Shown: positions 39,017-48,702 of the stretch, piece after piece
Position numbering within the stretch: position 1 is the stretch's first letter
Layout: each line of letters begins with the position of its first letter
NCBI GenBank assembly: GCA_025359985.1
Contig: JANYDB010000018.1
Span: 1 to 64,000 of the forward strand
DNA: 64,000 bases
Source: Burkholderiales bacterium
GTDB lineage: Bacteria; Pseudomonadota; Gammaproteobacteria; Burkholderiales; Usitatibacteraceae
Direction: 5' to 3'
Made by a program: the position numbers and the translations under genes
Notes under the pieces: model-generated
Databases searched by the model: none
Told to the model about the DNA's origin: nothing
The model's input: the letters and a program-made list of their open reading frames with translations, nothing else

Positions 39017-39790
39017 TTAATCTGCAGGACGCAGCGATATATCTCCATACTGAGTGGTAATCACTGAATTGGTTGCGTTGGAATCAGACATGACACCCAC
39101 TGAAATGATTTTTCCGGGCAATTCGTTGAAGGCGCGTTTAAAATCGTCCGAAACGTTACGCGTAAATCCCAACCACTCACCCACTCGCGCAGAGCCACTT
39201 TCGACCACGATCATTTTTGCGCGACTTGAATGCGCATTATCGAGCAGCGTGCCCGGCGGCAGTTTGTTGTCCCATACATACATGATGGTGGCATAAGGCA
39301 TTTCACGACCGCTAAAGAGCTTTACCAAATCGGCAGTGGCACGATCTTCAAAATCAAATCTGGATTTATCACCGTCAAAGCTGACAATAATCCGGGCTGG
39401 TGAATCATCGCTACCGCGCCGCGATAAATCGGCTTCTTTCGGTAATTGCGAAATGCGCCAGCGCCAGGATAGCTGCGGATAGAGTTTCGGCTCTATTGAC
39501 ACATCCTGCAGCACCCCAGAAGCGGAACGCTCGGCAAATGCTTCCAGCACGTGCGCGCCCTGCTGCTCAACAATGCGGTATTGGGTTTTTCGATTGAATC
39601 GGGAAATAATCCAGGGCTGCCAACCGGCGGGCAGTGCTTCGCCACTGGCGGCTAAAGAAAAGGGTGCAATCGCTTCATTGAGCGGCAGCTTGAACACGGC
39701 GGGTTTAGAGGGCTCCGAAGCACATGCGCCCAGCAGCAGCATGGTCAAAACCGCAAAGCCTAACGATAATTTTGATACGGCACGATCCAT
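39017..39790 (-). CDS. DUF3047 domain-containing lipoprotein
   Basis: The 257-residue protein begins with a lipoprotein signal, MLLLGAC, giving Cys23. The domain shows SRFNRKTQYRIVEQQGAHVL, the phrase LSWRWRISQLPKEADLSRRG, SPARIIVSFDGD, and a later Trp-rich TIMYVWDNKLPPG, all typical of DUF3047. Function of the family is unknown. Convergent with the RNase/barstar pair; the gene is 90 bases from the barstar stop, and the putA terminator lies on its upstream side. Confidence 0.8.
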   Translation of the reverse strand: MDRAVSKLSLGFAVLTMLLLGACASEPSKPAVFKLPLNEAIAPFSLAASGEALPAGWQPWIISRFNRKTQYRIVEQQGAHVLEAFAERSASGVLQDVSIEPKLYPQLSWRWRISQLPKEADLSRRGSDDSPARIIVSFDGDKSRFDFEDRATADLVKLFSGREMPYATIMYVWDNKLPPGTLLDNAHSSRAKMIVVESGSARVGEWLGFTRNVSDDFKRAFNELPGKIISVGVMSDSNATNSVITTQYGDISLRPAD

Positions 39791-39883
39791 AGCAGCCTGC
39801 GCAGGTTAGTTAAATATTTTAATAGTTTATATTTTAATAGTGCACCCCCCTGTAGGCGGGGAGCATATTTCCTGTTTCTAAAA

Positions 39884-39914
39884 CACGCAAAATGCTAAAA
39901 CAATTTGCGTTTTG
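39884..39914 (-). terminator. Terminator downstream of putA
   Basis: ACGCAAA (39885-39891) and TTTGCGT (39904-39910) form a stem just past the putA stop. On the minus strand the second arm is followed by GTTTTAG, a short T-rich tail, and the first arm by AAAA that could pair with it. A weak to moderate intrinsic terminator is likely. Confidence 0.5.
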
Positions 39915-39918
39915 CTTG

Positions 39919-42900
39919 CTACTCTGAACTCGCAATCAACGCTGCATTCCCACCCGCCGCCGCCGTGTTAACCGTACACATCCGCTCGGACGCAAAACGG
40001 AATAAATAATGTGGCCCGCCGGCTTTGGGACCGGTCCCGCTTAAGCCTTCACCGCCGAATGGCTGCACTCCTACTACAGCGCCGATCTGATTACGGTTCA
40101 CATATAAATTACCCACCTTCGCGCGCGCGCGCACGGCAGCAATGGTCTCTTCAATCCGCGAATGCACACCCAAAGTCAGACCATACCCGCTGGCGTTAAT
40201 TTGATCGACGACTTCCATCAACTTATCGCCGGCAAAAACATAAACATGCAGGATCGGTCCGAAAACCTCGCGCTTGATCGCATCGAAGGCCGGAATCTCG
40301 AAAGCACATGGCGCAAAAAAATGCCCCTCCGGAATATCGCGCGGTAACAGGGTTTGGCCAATTTGCGGATAGCGGGCTGCCATTAATTCGCGGTGCGCGA
40401 TAAGCATCTCGAAAGCATCACGATCAATCACCGGGCCTATATCGGTATCGAGTCTTGCGGGATCGCCCAGTGTTAATTCCTGCATCGCGCCATGCAGCAA
40501 CATCTTGATGCGCGGCGCAATATCGGCCTGCACACACAGAATGCGCAACGCCGAGCAGCGCTGACCTGCGCTATTGAAAGCCGATGCCAGCACATCATTG
40601 ACTACTTGCTCAGGCAATGCAGAGGAGTCTGCAACCATGGCATTCAGGCCGCCGGTTTCCGCGATAAACGGAATGATCGGACCCGGACGATTTCCGAGTG
40701 CGCGATTGATGGCCTGCGCGGTGGAAGTGCCACCCGTGAACACCACACCCGCAATACGTAGATCAGCCACCAGCCTAGCACCCACGGTTTCACCACGACC
40801 GGGTACGAATGCAATAGCGTCGTTAGGCATACCTGCTGCCAGCAATAATTTAACGGCTTCGAATGCCACTAATGGTGTCTGCTCGGCTGGCTTGGCAACA
40901 ACTGCATTACCGGCCGCGAACGCAGCGGCAATTTGCCCAAGAAAAATCGCCAGCGGAAAATTCCATGGCGAAATCGCAGCAAACACGCCGCGTCCGGTCA
41001 GGATCAATTCATTCGATTCACCGGTGGGGCCCGCCAACACTTCCGCACATGAAAAATGCTGTCGGCAAAGTGCGGCGTAATAACGACAAAAATCTGCTGC
41101 TTCACGCACCTCGCCAAGCGCATCGGGCATAGTCTTGCCAGCTTCACGCGCCATCAGCGCCATTAGCAGGGCGCGGTTTTCTTCGAGCAAATCGGCCGTT
41201 TTTTCGAGCACCGTGGCACGCGCTGCCGCATCCATGCCCGTGCCATTTTTGCCGTAGCCTGCGGTGATGGTGAGCGCCAAATCAAGCAGTTGATCATCGG
41301 TCTCTTCAACCGTACCGATGCGCTCCAGCGTGGCCGGGTTAACTATCTCAAGCACCGTCCCGCGCATGGCTTCACCGGCTATCAACGGCTGTGCCAGCCA
41401 ATCCTTTCGTGCCAGCGCCGGCAACATTTTTAGACGCAAGCTTTCAAGCGCGGCTACGTCCGCAAAACTGAAGCCCCCTGAATTACGGCGCGGGGCAGGT
41501 GCATGCGCAAAAAGTTGCGGTGGCAATGGCAGTTTCGGATTGGCTTTTGATGAATGGGCTTCCGATACCGCCAGCGGATCAGCAATCACCTCATCAATGG
41601 ACACATCCGGATCGGCGATACGATTGACGAATGATGAGTTGGCACCGTTCTCTAACAAACGCCGAACCAAATAAGGCAGCAAATCTTCATGACTGCCCAC
41701 CGGCGCATAAACACGGCACGCCGCACCTGCTGTGGCCAGCACCGCATCGTAGAGTTCCATACCCATGCCGTGGAGTCGCTGGAATTCAAACATCGAATTT
41801 GTATTAGTGCTGGTGTTTATTTTAGCGCGCTGCAAAATAGATGCCACGGTATGCGCATTGTGAGTGGCGAATTGGCTATAAAAAACATCGGGGCGCGCCA
41901 TCATTTTTGCGGCACAGGCGAGGTAGGAAACATCGGTATTCACCTTACGGGTGAACACTGGATAATCAGGAAAGCCCTGCATTTGTGCGCGCTTGATTTC
42001 AGTATCCCAGTACGCGCCCTTGACCAGCCGCGTCATGATGCGACGATGATGTGTTGCCGCCAGATGGATGAGCCAATCGATCACATGGCTGGCGCGTTTC
42101 TGGTACGCCTGAACCGCGAGCCCCAAGCCTTCATAACCGCTAAAACGCTGATCACTGTAAATAGCGGCGAACAGTTCCAGCGAAATTTCGAGACGCTCTG
42201 TTTCTTCTGCATCGAGCGTCATGCCGATACCGCCATCACGCGCCAGCTCGGCCAGCTTCATCACTTTAGGCAGCATTTCGGTCATCACCCGATCACGGTG
42301 CGCCAACTCATAACGCGGATGCAGTGCCGATAATTTTACCGAAATACCGGGCGCTTCAAATACCGATTGACCTGGCTTTACATAAGATGAAATCGCCTTG
42401 ATTGCATCCTGATAGGATTGGAAATAGCGTTCGGCATCGTCTGCCGTCATCGCTGCTTCACCCAACATATCGAATGAGTGGCGGTAATTTTTTTGCTCAT
42501 CCCCAATGGAGCGCTTCAGGGCTTCGCTTATATTACGGCCCATCACGAATTGTTCGGCCATTAGCCGCATGCCCTGACGAAGTGACGACCGTACAATCGG
42601 CTCACCAGCCCGCGCTGCCAGCCTCGTGAGCCAGCCTCCCACATCAGTCACGCTGCCCGGTTCAACCGATACCAGCTTACCGGTCAGCATCATGCCCCAA
42701 GTGCCCGCATTGACCAGCATGGAGTCCGATGCGCCCAGATGCTTATGCCAATCGCCTTGTGAAAATTTATCCTTGATCAGCTTATCGGCGGTGGCGGCAT
42801 CGGGAATGCGCAACAGCGCTTCGGCCACACACATCAGCAGCACGCCTTCCTGCGTGGATAGATCATATTGGGTGAGGAACGATTGCATGCCCACACTCAG

Positions 42901-43098
42901 ACCACTACCAACGCTACGGCGGGTGCGGACGGCCTCTACCAGTGAGCGCGCGGTAGCCGTGACGGCTGCGTTATTGTCAGGCTCAAATCGGGCCGTATTG
43001 AGAAGCGCCGTAAGCGTGTCGGTCTCGTCAGCGAGAAATGCATGGCGTAACGATGTGAATGGAGGACAAGGCAGCGTGGAAGAAGGGGATGCAATCAT
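39919..43098 (-). CDS. putA: Bifunctional proline dehydrogenase / glutamate-semialdehyde dehydrogenase
   Basis: PutA oxidises proline to glutamate in two steps, using FAD and NAD. The 1059-residue protein has an N-terminal helical region and a proline-dehydrogenase barrel (about residues 190-490), with SVKLSALHPRYE, RLVKGAYWDTEIKRAQMQG and QFATHNAHT. The aldehyde dehydrogenase domain spans about residues 570-1040, with SPWNFPLAIFLGQIAAA, FTGGTSTAQAIN, ETGG and the catalytic Cys in AGQRCSALRIL. The ribbon-helix-helix DNA-binding domain that autoregulates longer PutA proteins is absent, and so is the long C-terminal extension. This is therefore the shorter, enzyme-only form. Confidence 0.95.
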   Translation of the reverse strand: MIASPSSTLPCPPFTSLRHAFLADETDTLTALLNTARFEPDNNAAVTATARSLVEAVRTRRSVGSGLSVGMQSFLTQYDLSTQEGVLLMCVAEALLRIPDAATADKLIKDKFSQGDWHKHLGASDSMLVNAGTWGMMLTGKLVSVEPGSVTDVGGWLTRLAARAGEPIVRSSLRQGMRLMAEQFVMGRNISEALKRSIGDEQKNYRHSFDMLGEAAMTADDAERYFQSYQDAIKAISSYVKPGQSVFEAPGISVKLSALHPRYELAHRDRVMTEMLPKVMKLAELARDGGIGMTLDAEETERLEISLELFAAIYSDQRFSGYEGLGLAVQAYQKRASHVIDWLIHLAATHHRRIMTRLVKGAYWDTEIKRAQMQGFPDYPVFTRKVNTDVSYLACAAKMMARPDVFYSQFATHNAHTVASILQRAKINTSTNTNSMFEFQRLHGMGMELYDAVLATAGAACRVYAPVGSHEDLLPYLVRRLLENGANSSFVNRIADPDVSIDEVIADPLAVSEAHSSKANPKLPLPPQLFAHAPAPRRNSGGFSFADVAALESLRLKMLPALARKDWLAQPLIAGEAMRGTVLEIVNPATLERIGTVEETDDQLLDLALTITAGYGKNGTGMDAAARATVLEKTADLLEENRALLMALMAREAGKTMPDALGEVREAADFCRYYAALCRQHFSCAEVLAGPTGESNELILTGRGVFAAISPWNFPLAIFLGQIAAAFAAGNAVVAKPAEQTPLVAFEAVKLLLAAGMPNDAIAFVPGRGETVGARLVADLRIAGVVFTGGTSTAQAINRALGNRPGPIIPFIAETGGLNAMVADSSALPEQVVNDVLASAFNSAGQRCSALRILCVQADIAPRIKMLLHGAMQELTLGDPARLDTDIGPVIDRDAFEMLIAHRELMAARYPQIGQTLLPRDIPEGHFFAPCAFEIPAFDAIKREVFGPILHVYVFAGDKLMEVVDQINASGYGLTLGVHSRIEETIAAVRARAKVGNLYVNRNQIGAVVGVQPFGGEGLSGTGPKAGGPHYLFRFASERMCTVNTAAAGGNAALIASSE

Positions 43099-43206
43099 GT
43101 TGCCTCATCAACTCAGAAAGAGCCGGATTATCGCATCCCGTGGGCGCTGGCGCTGAAACAAAATACGAGCTCACCGCAAATCAACCGCAATCTTAATAAA
43201 AATAAA

Positions 43207-43272
43207 AAACTCCTTTATTGACGGGCATTTCAGACCATTTATGACTGAAGAAGATCGTCAATAAAGGAGTTT
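43207..43272 (-). terminator. Long-stem terminator downstream of thioredoxin gene
   Basis: AAACTCCTTTATTGACG (43207-43223) and CGTCAATAAAGGAGTTT (43256-43272) are perfect 17-base inverted repeats with a 32-base loop, which itself contains TTCAG/CTGAA. Read on the minus strand, after the thioredoxin stop, the second arm continues TTTTTTATTTTT. The perfect arms are unusually long for a simple terminator. Confidence 0.65.
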
Positions 43273-43286
43273 CAATTTCAGAATTG

Positions 43287-43664
43287 CTACGACGCGCTAA
43301 CCTCATTTTGCTGCTGCGCAATCTCGGCGTGAACAACCGCCATATCCACTTCAAGAGATTTATGCACCACTTGCTGCAGCCCCGACTTGGGCATCATGCC
43401 GGCCTGCGTGAAGAGAATCACCTGCTCACGAAACACCATCAGGGTTGGTATTGAGCGCACATTGAATGCGCTGCCCAGCTCAGGCTCGGCTTCGGTATTA
43501 ATTTTGGCAAACACCACATCCGGAAATTCTTCAGCGACCGCCTCGAAGGTCGGCGCGAACGCGCGGCACGGGCCGCACCAAGGTGCCCAAAAATCGATGA
43601 TGACGGTTTTACCGGATTCAATAGTGGCATTGAAGTTTTCGTTAGTGAGTTCAAGAACAGGCAT
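43287..43664 (-). CDS. Thioredoxin family protein
   Basis: A 125-residue soluble protein with the redox motif WCGPC at residues 29-33 and the cis-proline loop SIPTLMVF. The usual thioredoxin length is about 108; the extra residues form a C-terminal Gln/Glu-rich tail. No signal peptide, so it acts in the cytoplasm, reducing disulfides in partner proteins. It is followed by a strong terminator and preceded by a Dps-type gene on the same strand (49 bases), suggesting an oxidative-stress pair. Confidence 0.88.
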   Translation of the reverse strand: MPVLELTNENFNATIESGKTVIIDFWAPWCGPCRAFAPTFEAVAEEFPDVVFAKINTEAEPELGSAFNVRSIPTLMVFREQVILFTQAGMMPKSGLQQVVHKSLEVDMAVVHAEIAQQQNEVSAS

Positions 43665-43713
43665 ACGGGGCTTTCATGCGAAATGTGAGGCAATAAAAGA
43701 ATAGAGAGGTGAT

Positions 43714-44208
43714 TTATGACTGCAGCAACGAACGCAGCATCCAGGCCGTCTTCTCATGAATTTGTAAGCGTTGCGTGAGCAAATCGGCGGTAGATTCATC
43801 GCTGGCTTTATCAGCCGCCGGGAATACCTTACGCGCTGTGCGCGTGACCGCTTCATGCCCTTTAACGAGCAATCGAATCATGTCGGTCGCTTCTGGCACA
43901 TGGTCAGTCTCTTCAATGGACGACAGTTTTGCGTAGGCCTTGTAGCTGCCGGGCGCTTCATAGCCCAGTGAGCGGATACGTTCAGCCAGCGCATCCACCG
44001 CCAATGCCAATTCGTTGTATTGCACCTCAAACATGAGATGCAAGGTCTGAAACATCGGCCCGGTCACGTTCCAGTGGAAGTAATGCGTTTTCAGATAAAG
44101 CGTGTAAGTATCAGCGAGCAAACGCGACAGGCCCTGCGCAATTTTTGCCCGGTCTTGTTCGGCAATGCCGATATCAATCGCAACTGAAACACTTTTCGGC
44201 TTTGCCAT
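43714..44208 (-). CDS. dps: Dps-family DNA-protection ferritin
   Basis: Dps proteins form dodecamers that oxidise and store iron and can protect DNA from peroxide. The 164 residues carry the ferroxidase region [19 protein letters not shown] and the following [20 protein letters not shown] with conserved His, Asp and Glu. A short Lys-containing N terminus ([11 protein letters not shown]) precedes the helix bundle. It is upstream of the thioredoxin gene on the same strand. Whether it binds DNA cannot be read from the sequence. Confidence 0.93.
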   Translation of the reverse strand: MAKPKSVSVAIDIGIAEQDRAKIAQGLSRLLADTYTLYLKTHYFHWNVTGPMFQTLHLMFEVQYNELALAVDALAERIRSLGYEAPGSYKAYAKLSSIEETDHVPEATDMIRLLVKGHEAVTRTARKVFPAADKASDESTADLLTQRLQIHEKTAWMLRSLLQS

Positions 44209-44381
44209 AATGGCGCTCCTGAATTAAATTCAATAAGGAAGTATCGGCTCAAGCAACGCTGTTTGCCAATCGAAATTATGAATGGAACTGATTGCTTCTG
44301 CCTATGCCCGAATCGATGTTGGTATCAAGTGAATATTGATGATCGTATTGATTATTCTAGCGGCCATGAAGTCGACAAAGG

Positions 44382-44954
44382 TCAGAACAGTTTTGCAATC
44401 ATCTGCGCTACTTTGCCACCCAACTCATGCAGCATTTTGCCGGCGCGTTCATCTTTGATGGTGTCATCGGTGTGCATCAAATCACCCGCATGCGGCACCG
44501 CCACAATGGGCAATACCAGTGCCCCCAGATTCGACAAAATATAAGACACATGCGGCAACGCGCGGATCGTGCCAAACGCACCATTGGATGCTCCCATCAA
44601 GCCGCAAATTTTGTTGGCATACGGCGCATTGCCGCTCGCACCATCCACCGATTGTGAAAGCCAATCAATAGTGTTTTTAAGCAGCGGGGTAATTGAAGCG
44701 TTGTATTCCGGGCTCGCAATCAGCAGCCCATTGGCCGCCATCATCAGCTTACGCAATGCCAACATGCCTCCAGGCAGGCCGTGTTCTTGATGCCAGTCGG
44801 CGTCGTAAATGGGCATGGCAAATTCGCGCAGGTCGGCCACCGTGACCTCAGCCCCCGCTTCACGCGCACCTATCACCGCGATAGCGAGTGCCTTGCGGTT
44901 CATCGAGCCATGACGATTGCTGCCGGCGAAGGCGAGGATTTTGGCTTGGGTCAT
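44382..44954 (-). CDS. NADPH-dependent FMN reductase
   Basis: A 190-residue flavodoxin-fold enzyme with ILAFAGSNRHGSMNRKA near the start, a flavin phosphate-binding loop, and PEYNASITPLLKNTIDWLSQ near residue 85. These are hallmarks of the FMN-red family that reduces FMN, quinones or chromate-like acceptors with NADPH. Cytoplasmic; physiological substrate unknown. It stands alone on the minus strand, about 170 bases upstream of the dps gene, with no gene overlap. Confidence 0.9.
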   Translation of the reverse strand: MTQAKILAFAGSNRHGSMNRKALAIAVIGAREAGAEVTVADLREFAMPIYDADWHQEHGLPGGMLALRKLMMAANGLLIASPEYNASITPLLKNTIDWLSQSVDGASGNAPYANKICGLMGASNGAFGTIRALPHVSYILSNLGALVLPIVAVPHAGDLMHTDDTIKDERAGKMLHELGGKVAQMIAKLF

Positions 44955-45224
44955 GGTGTAAATTCAGTGAGGTTAGACGGAGTTTAGTTTGGATAGCAGC
45001 TGAATAAATGCTGCATTCCGCGCAAGCATAAATGCATTTTTATGGTTAATCGAATTAGCCGCTTATTTACCGCCACTAAAGCTTAACCGACCCGGGCCTG
45101 TAAAGCCAACCAGAATTAGCGCAGCGCTTACGAGCTGAATTTTCAGAACGTGTTCGACAGTGTTATCAGGATAATTTATATTGGGTGACTGCTACCAATT
45201 GCTTTCAAAACAGGAAAACTTTAT

Positions 45225-46037
45225 ATGAAAAGATTATTTCTGGATTCACCAACGGGACAACTTCATGTGCGTGAATCCGGTCGCGGTGGCACACCATTGG
45301 TTATGTTGCACGCAGCCCCTGGTAGTGCCTTAATGCTCTCTGCGTTACAGGAAAAATTTATGCAGCGTACCTGGGCCATTGACCTGCCTGGAATGGGGGA
45401 TTCAGCGCCGCTGCCGTCGTGCGCTCATGAGCCCACTATTGCTGACTACACCCATACTATTGCTGCTGCCCTTGAGGGCGCCCGTATCGGTGAGTTTGAT
45501 TTATACGGCACGCTTTCCGGTGTGCGTGTAGCACTTGAGCTTGCCATGCGAAACAGCATAGTTGTGCGCCGTGTCGTGCTCGATGGCATTGGCATTCCAA
45601 AGCCGCAACAGTTAGCCGAATTGCTGGAGCACTACGCACCTGTATTCGCACCCGATATTAACGGCAATCATTTACTCAACACTTTTCAGCTCTGCCGCGA
45701 TCAATATTTGTTTTATCCCTGGTATGCACGTGATACCGAGCATCGCCGCCCGAACGGCCTACCAACAGCCGAAGCTCTGCATCTCAAAACAATGGAAAGT
45801 CTCAAGTCTGCAGCCGCGTTTCGACCTTTAATCCGTGCGGCATTTCGCTATGATGTGGTGGGGAAACTAAAGTCTTTAACCCAACCTGCCTTGATGAGCG
45901 CCGATGGCGCAGCCATTCTGGCTGACCTGCGGCCTGACGTTGAAGTGCTGGAATTTCCACCAGCCGAGCCGCTAACCTGTTCATCGGATTTGTTGGAAAA
46001 ACGGGCAGCGCGCATCGCAAAATTTTTAGCCGTGTAA
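45225..46037 (+). CDS. Alpha/beta hydrolase
   Basis: The 270-residue protein has the alpha/beta hydrolase layout, with MLHAAPGSALMLSAL as the oxyanion region and DLPGMGDSAPLP after it. The position of the nucleophile elbow reads DLYGTLSGVRVALELA, so a classical GxSxG is not evident. The catalytic residue may be shifted or lost, as in some non-esterase members. No signal peptide. A bidirectional terminator separates it from the convergent TonB-receptor gene; the two might act on one compound, but that is only inference. Confidence 0.72.
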   Translation: MKRLFLDSPTGQLHVRESGRGGTPLVMLHAAPGSALMLSALQEKFMQRTWAIDLPGMGDSAPLPSCAHEPTIADYTHTIAAALEGARIGEFDLYGTLSGVRVALELAMRNSIVVRRVVLDGIGIPKPQQLAELLEHYAPVFAPDINGNHLLNTFQLCRDQYLFYPWYARDTEHRRPNGLPTAEALHLKTMESLKSAAAFRPLIRAAFRYDVVGKLKSLTQPALMSADGAAILADLRPDVEVLEFPPAEPLTCSSDLLEKRAARIAKFLAV

Positions 46038-46075
46038 CGGGCGTGACAAAACCAAAAAGTAATGCGTGAATAAAA

Positions 46076-46114
46076 TGCCGTGCCCGCAACGTGAGCACGG
46101 CAATCCACTTTTTT
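46076..46114. terminator. Terminator between the hydrolase and TonB-receptor genes
   Basis: TGCCGTGC (46076-46083) and GCACGGCA (46095-46102) are perfect 8-base arms with an 11-base loop, lying between two convergent stops. The plus-strand side is followed by a CTTTTTT stretch. It could serve the plus-strand gene, and perhaps the receptor gene as well. Confidence 0.6.
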
Positions 46115-46180
46115 GCAGGCGTGGTTTAGAGGTTGATAATAAAGCGTTGCGTAAAATAATAGAGTTTATTTGAAAACTGG

Positions 46181-48553
46181 CTATTTAAAATAATAAATAC
46201 CTTTGAGACTAATCCGCTTCGGTTCAGGCAAGTAATTTAAACCCGCCAATTGTGCAGTCACCCAGGTTTTATCACCACAGTTAGAACAATCCAGCGTAAT
46301 TCGCCATTCATCCTTGCCGTTCAGCAGCGCAATTGATGCGTTAATGACCGTATGCCCACCCGCAAAAATAGCGTTATTGGTAGAAGCCGCCATTTTGCTA
46401 GTGTAAGCCGCGTTAACGGTGGTTGCCAGACGCCAGCTGTACATGTCCAGTGGCATCGTATAGGTCGCCCCTGGGTTGATGGTCTTTTTAGGCACACGCG
46501 AGGGGATTGAGATATTGCCAGACGACGTGATGATGCCCTGGTTACAGTTGGTACGCTGTGAGATTACAGCAAGGCTAATTATTTGATTACGGCACAGGGT
46601 CTGTTGTGTGATGACTTCTCGCGCAACATTTTCATATTTGGCGTCCTGAAATCCTAGATTGAGATAAGTGGTCAATCCTTTCATGGGCGATGCTGAAATT
46701 TCAATTTCAGCACCGCGATTTTTCAGGTCAGCAAAGTTTTTTTGCAGAAACACAACTTGCCCCGTGGCCAAGGTAACGCCCGAAACAGTTTGCAGATTAC
46801 TGACATTCATCAGAAAAAAAGTAGAATTAAAACGAACGGTGTTATTGAACAAACCCGCTCTCCAGCCTGCTTCATAGGACCAAACTGTTTCCGGGAAAAA
46901 CGGCTGCATTTGCAGCGGCGATGTGGCACGCGATGACCAGCCACCCGCCTTATAGCCTCGTGTCGCAGAGCCAAACAACATTAAATTCGGGTCTGCTTGG
47001 TAGGCCAATGCGAGCCGTGGCGTGGTATATCGCGTATTTTGTGAAAGCGGGTTACCGGCTCCGGCGATATTGGCATCTGTCAGGCGCAATGCTGGATTGG
47101 GGGTGGCGGCAAGAGAGCGGTTATCCGTAAAATGAATGGTTTTGTCATCTGTCGTGCTTCTCACCCCAAGCGTTGCGGTTAGTTGATCAGTCAGCTTGTA
47201 ATCACCTTGCACATAAACAGCTTTAGATTTAGTGTCGTTTTGCATGGTTCGGTCGCCCAAAACTAAAGGGAAACCGGGCCCCGGAATATTTGCGAGTGTG
47301 CTCAAAAACAAGTCTGCAAAATCAGTGGTGTTTTCTTCGTTCATGTAAAAGGCGCCAGCGACGTATGTCAACTTTCCACCCATGGCATCACCGGATAATT
47401 TTACTTCCTGGGTAAATTGTTTGTTACGCGCGTCGTTAGTGATAACAAAGCCACCAATTGCGATGGGATTCTGCAAAAAATCGATGCCAAATTTTTGTTT
47501 GAGGTCGCGCCAACCGGAGATGAAATCGATCGACACAGCGCCTAACGTTAATCCAACATTGGACGTCACAGATGTACTGGTAGTGCGATTGCCTAAACCA
47601 TAACTATTCTTTTCACCCGTTGTGCGAGGCACACCAGCAGCGGTGAAAAAACCGCTAAAATCAGTACGGTAGCCTGTGGTTGTTACGCGCTGGCCGTTGA
47701 CCAATGAATTATAAACATTGATACCTTCGTCTTTGATTTGATCGATCGACAAATCCCAGGACAGATTGCTTGATACATTCCACAGAAACGCGCCGCGTAC
47801 GCCAGTACTTCTAGCCGCATTTAACTTCTCGCCTGTGGTGACATTATTGACATAGCCATTATCTTCGCTGTGAAAGTATGAAAATTTGGTTTTGAAATTT
47901 TCAGCCATCGGCACATCCACAGACCCCCGCGAAGATACCTGCGAAAAACTGCCAATGCCTCCCTCCAAATAGCCAGCGAGCTTATCGCCTGGCTTTTTCA
48001 GGATGACATTTATCGCACCACCGGTTGTATTGCGACCAAATAGCGTACCTTGCGGTCCACGCAACACCTCAATGCGTTCGAGATCAAAGAAGCCAAAGTT
48101 ATTGGCGTTTTGGCGGCTGACATACACATCATTTACATAAGTACCGACGGGCGGATCAAAAGTCGCGATTGATTCTGTGTTACCCAAACCGCGTATAAAA
48201 TAGACGTTTGCGGTGCCCAAACCCGTATTGTTTTGTCCCACCATGTTGGGAATAAAATCGGCGAGCGCACGGGTACTAGTAATGCCTTTGGTGACAAGAT
48301 CATTGGCGGTAAATGTACTAACGGGCAATGGTACCGACTGCAGCTCTTGTTCGCGTCGTTGTGCGGTAACAGTAATACTTTCAAGTTTGCCTTCCTCGAT
48401 TTTCTTTTCATCGGCCTTAGCCGGTGTAGCCGGAGAATTTTGCGCCACAGCAAAAGTGGCGGCAAACGGGGCAATCGAGCCGACAACCATGGCGACGGCC
48501 AGATAGGTTGTGTGTAATCTCAATGCGGATTTTGTGCAGCTTGTTTTTTTCAT
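46181..48553 (-). CDS. TonB-dependent outer-membrane receptor
   Basis: A protein of about 790 residues with a signal peptide ending near TFAVAQ, a TonB-box-like ESITVTAQRR, a plug domain with FIRGLGNTESIATFDPPVGT and ERIEVLRGPQGTLFGRNTTG, and a 22-stranded barrel ending in IYYFK. Such receptors import siderophores, vitamins or large nutrients across the outer membrane using the TonB system. The track start 48646 is replaced by ATG 48553, which has GGAG upstream and gives MKKTSCTKSALRL. A strong promoter with tandem operators lies about 180 bases upstream. Substrate not predictable; the plug resembles receptors for aromatic or lipophilic compounds rather than known siderophore types. Confidence 0.9.
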   Translation of the reverse strand: MKKTSCTKSALRLHTTYLAVAMVVGSIAPFAATFAVAQNSPATPAKADEKKIEEGKLESITVTAQRREQELQSVPLPVSTFTANDLVTKGITSTRALADFIPNMVGQNNTGLGTANVYFIRGLGNTESIATFDPPVGTYVNDVYVSRQNANNFGFFDLERIEVLRGPQGTLFGRNTTGGAINVILKKPGDKLAGYLEGGIGSFSQVSSRGSVDVPMAENFKTKFSYFHSEDNGYVNNVTTGEKLNAARSTGVRGAFLWNVSSNLSWDLSIDQIKDEGINVYNSLVNGQRVTTTGYRTDFSGFFTAAGVPRTTGEKNSYGLGNRTTSTSVTSNVGLTLGAVSIDFISGWRDLKQKFGIDFLQNPIAIGGFVITNDARNKQFTQEVKLSGDAMGGKLTYVAGAFYMNEENTTDFADLFLSTLANIPGPGFPLVLGDRTMQNDTKSKAVYVQGDYKLTDQLTATLGVRSTTDDKTIHFTDNRSLAATPNPALRLTDANIAGAGNPLSQNTRYTTPRLALAYQADPNLMLFGSATRGYKAGGWSSRATSPLQMQPFFPETVWSYEAGWRAGLFNNTVRFNSTFFLMNVSNLQTVSGVTLATGQVVFLQKNFADLKNRGAEIEISASPMKGLTTYLNLGFQDAKYENVAREVITQQTLCRNQIISLAVISQRTNCNQGIITSSGNISIPSRVPKKTINPGATYTMPLDMYSWRLATTVNAAYTSKMAASTNNAIFAGGHTVINASIALLNGKDEWRITLDCSNCGDKTWVTAQLAGLNYLPEPKRISLKGIYYFK

Positions 48554-48702
48554 GGTAATCGCTCCAGTCGATATTTCAGTAAATGGCCAGTGGATAAAGC
48601 TCGGCCATACCATTGCTGCAAAAAAGCAAACTCGGTTTTTGAACAATATTCACAAAGCACCGGAATTCAACCGCAAAAATTGCAGTCGGAGAACTTACCG
48701 TC

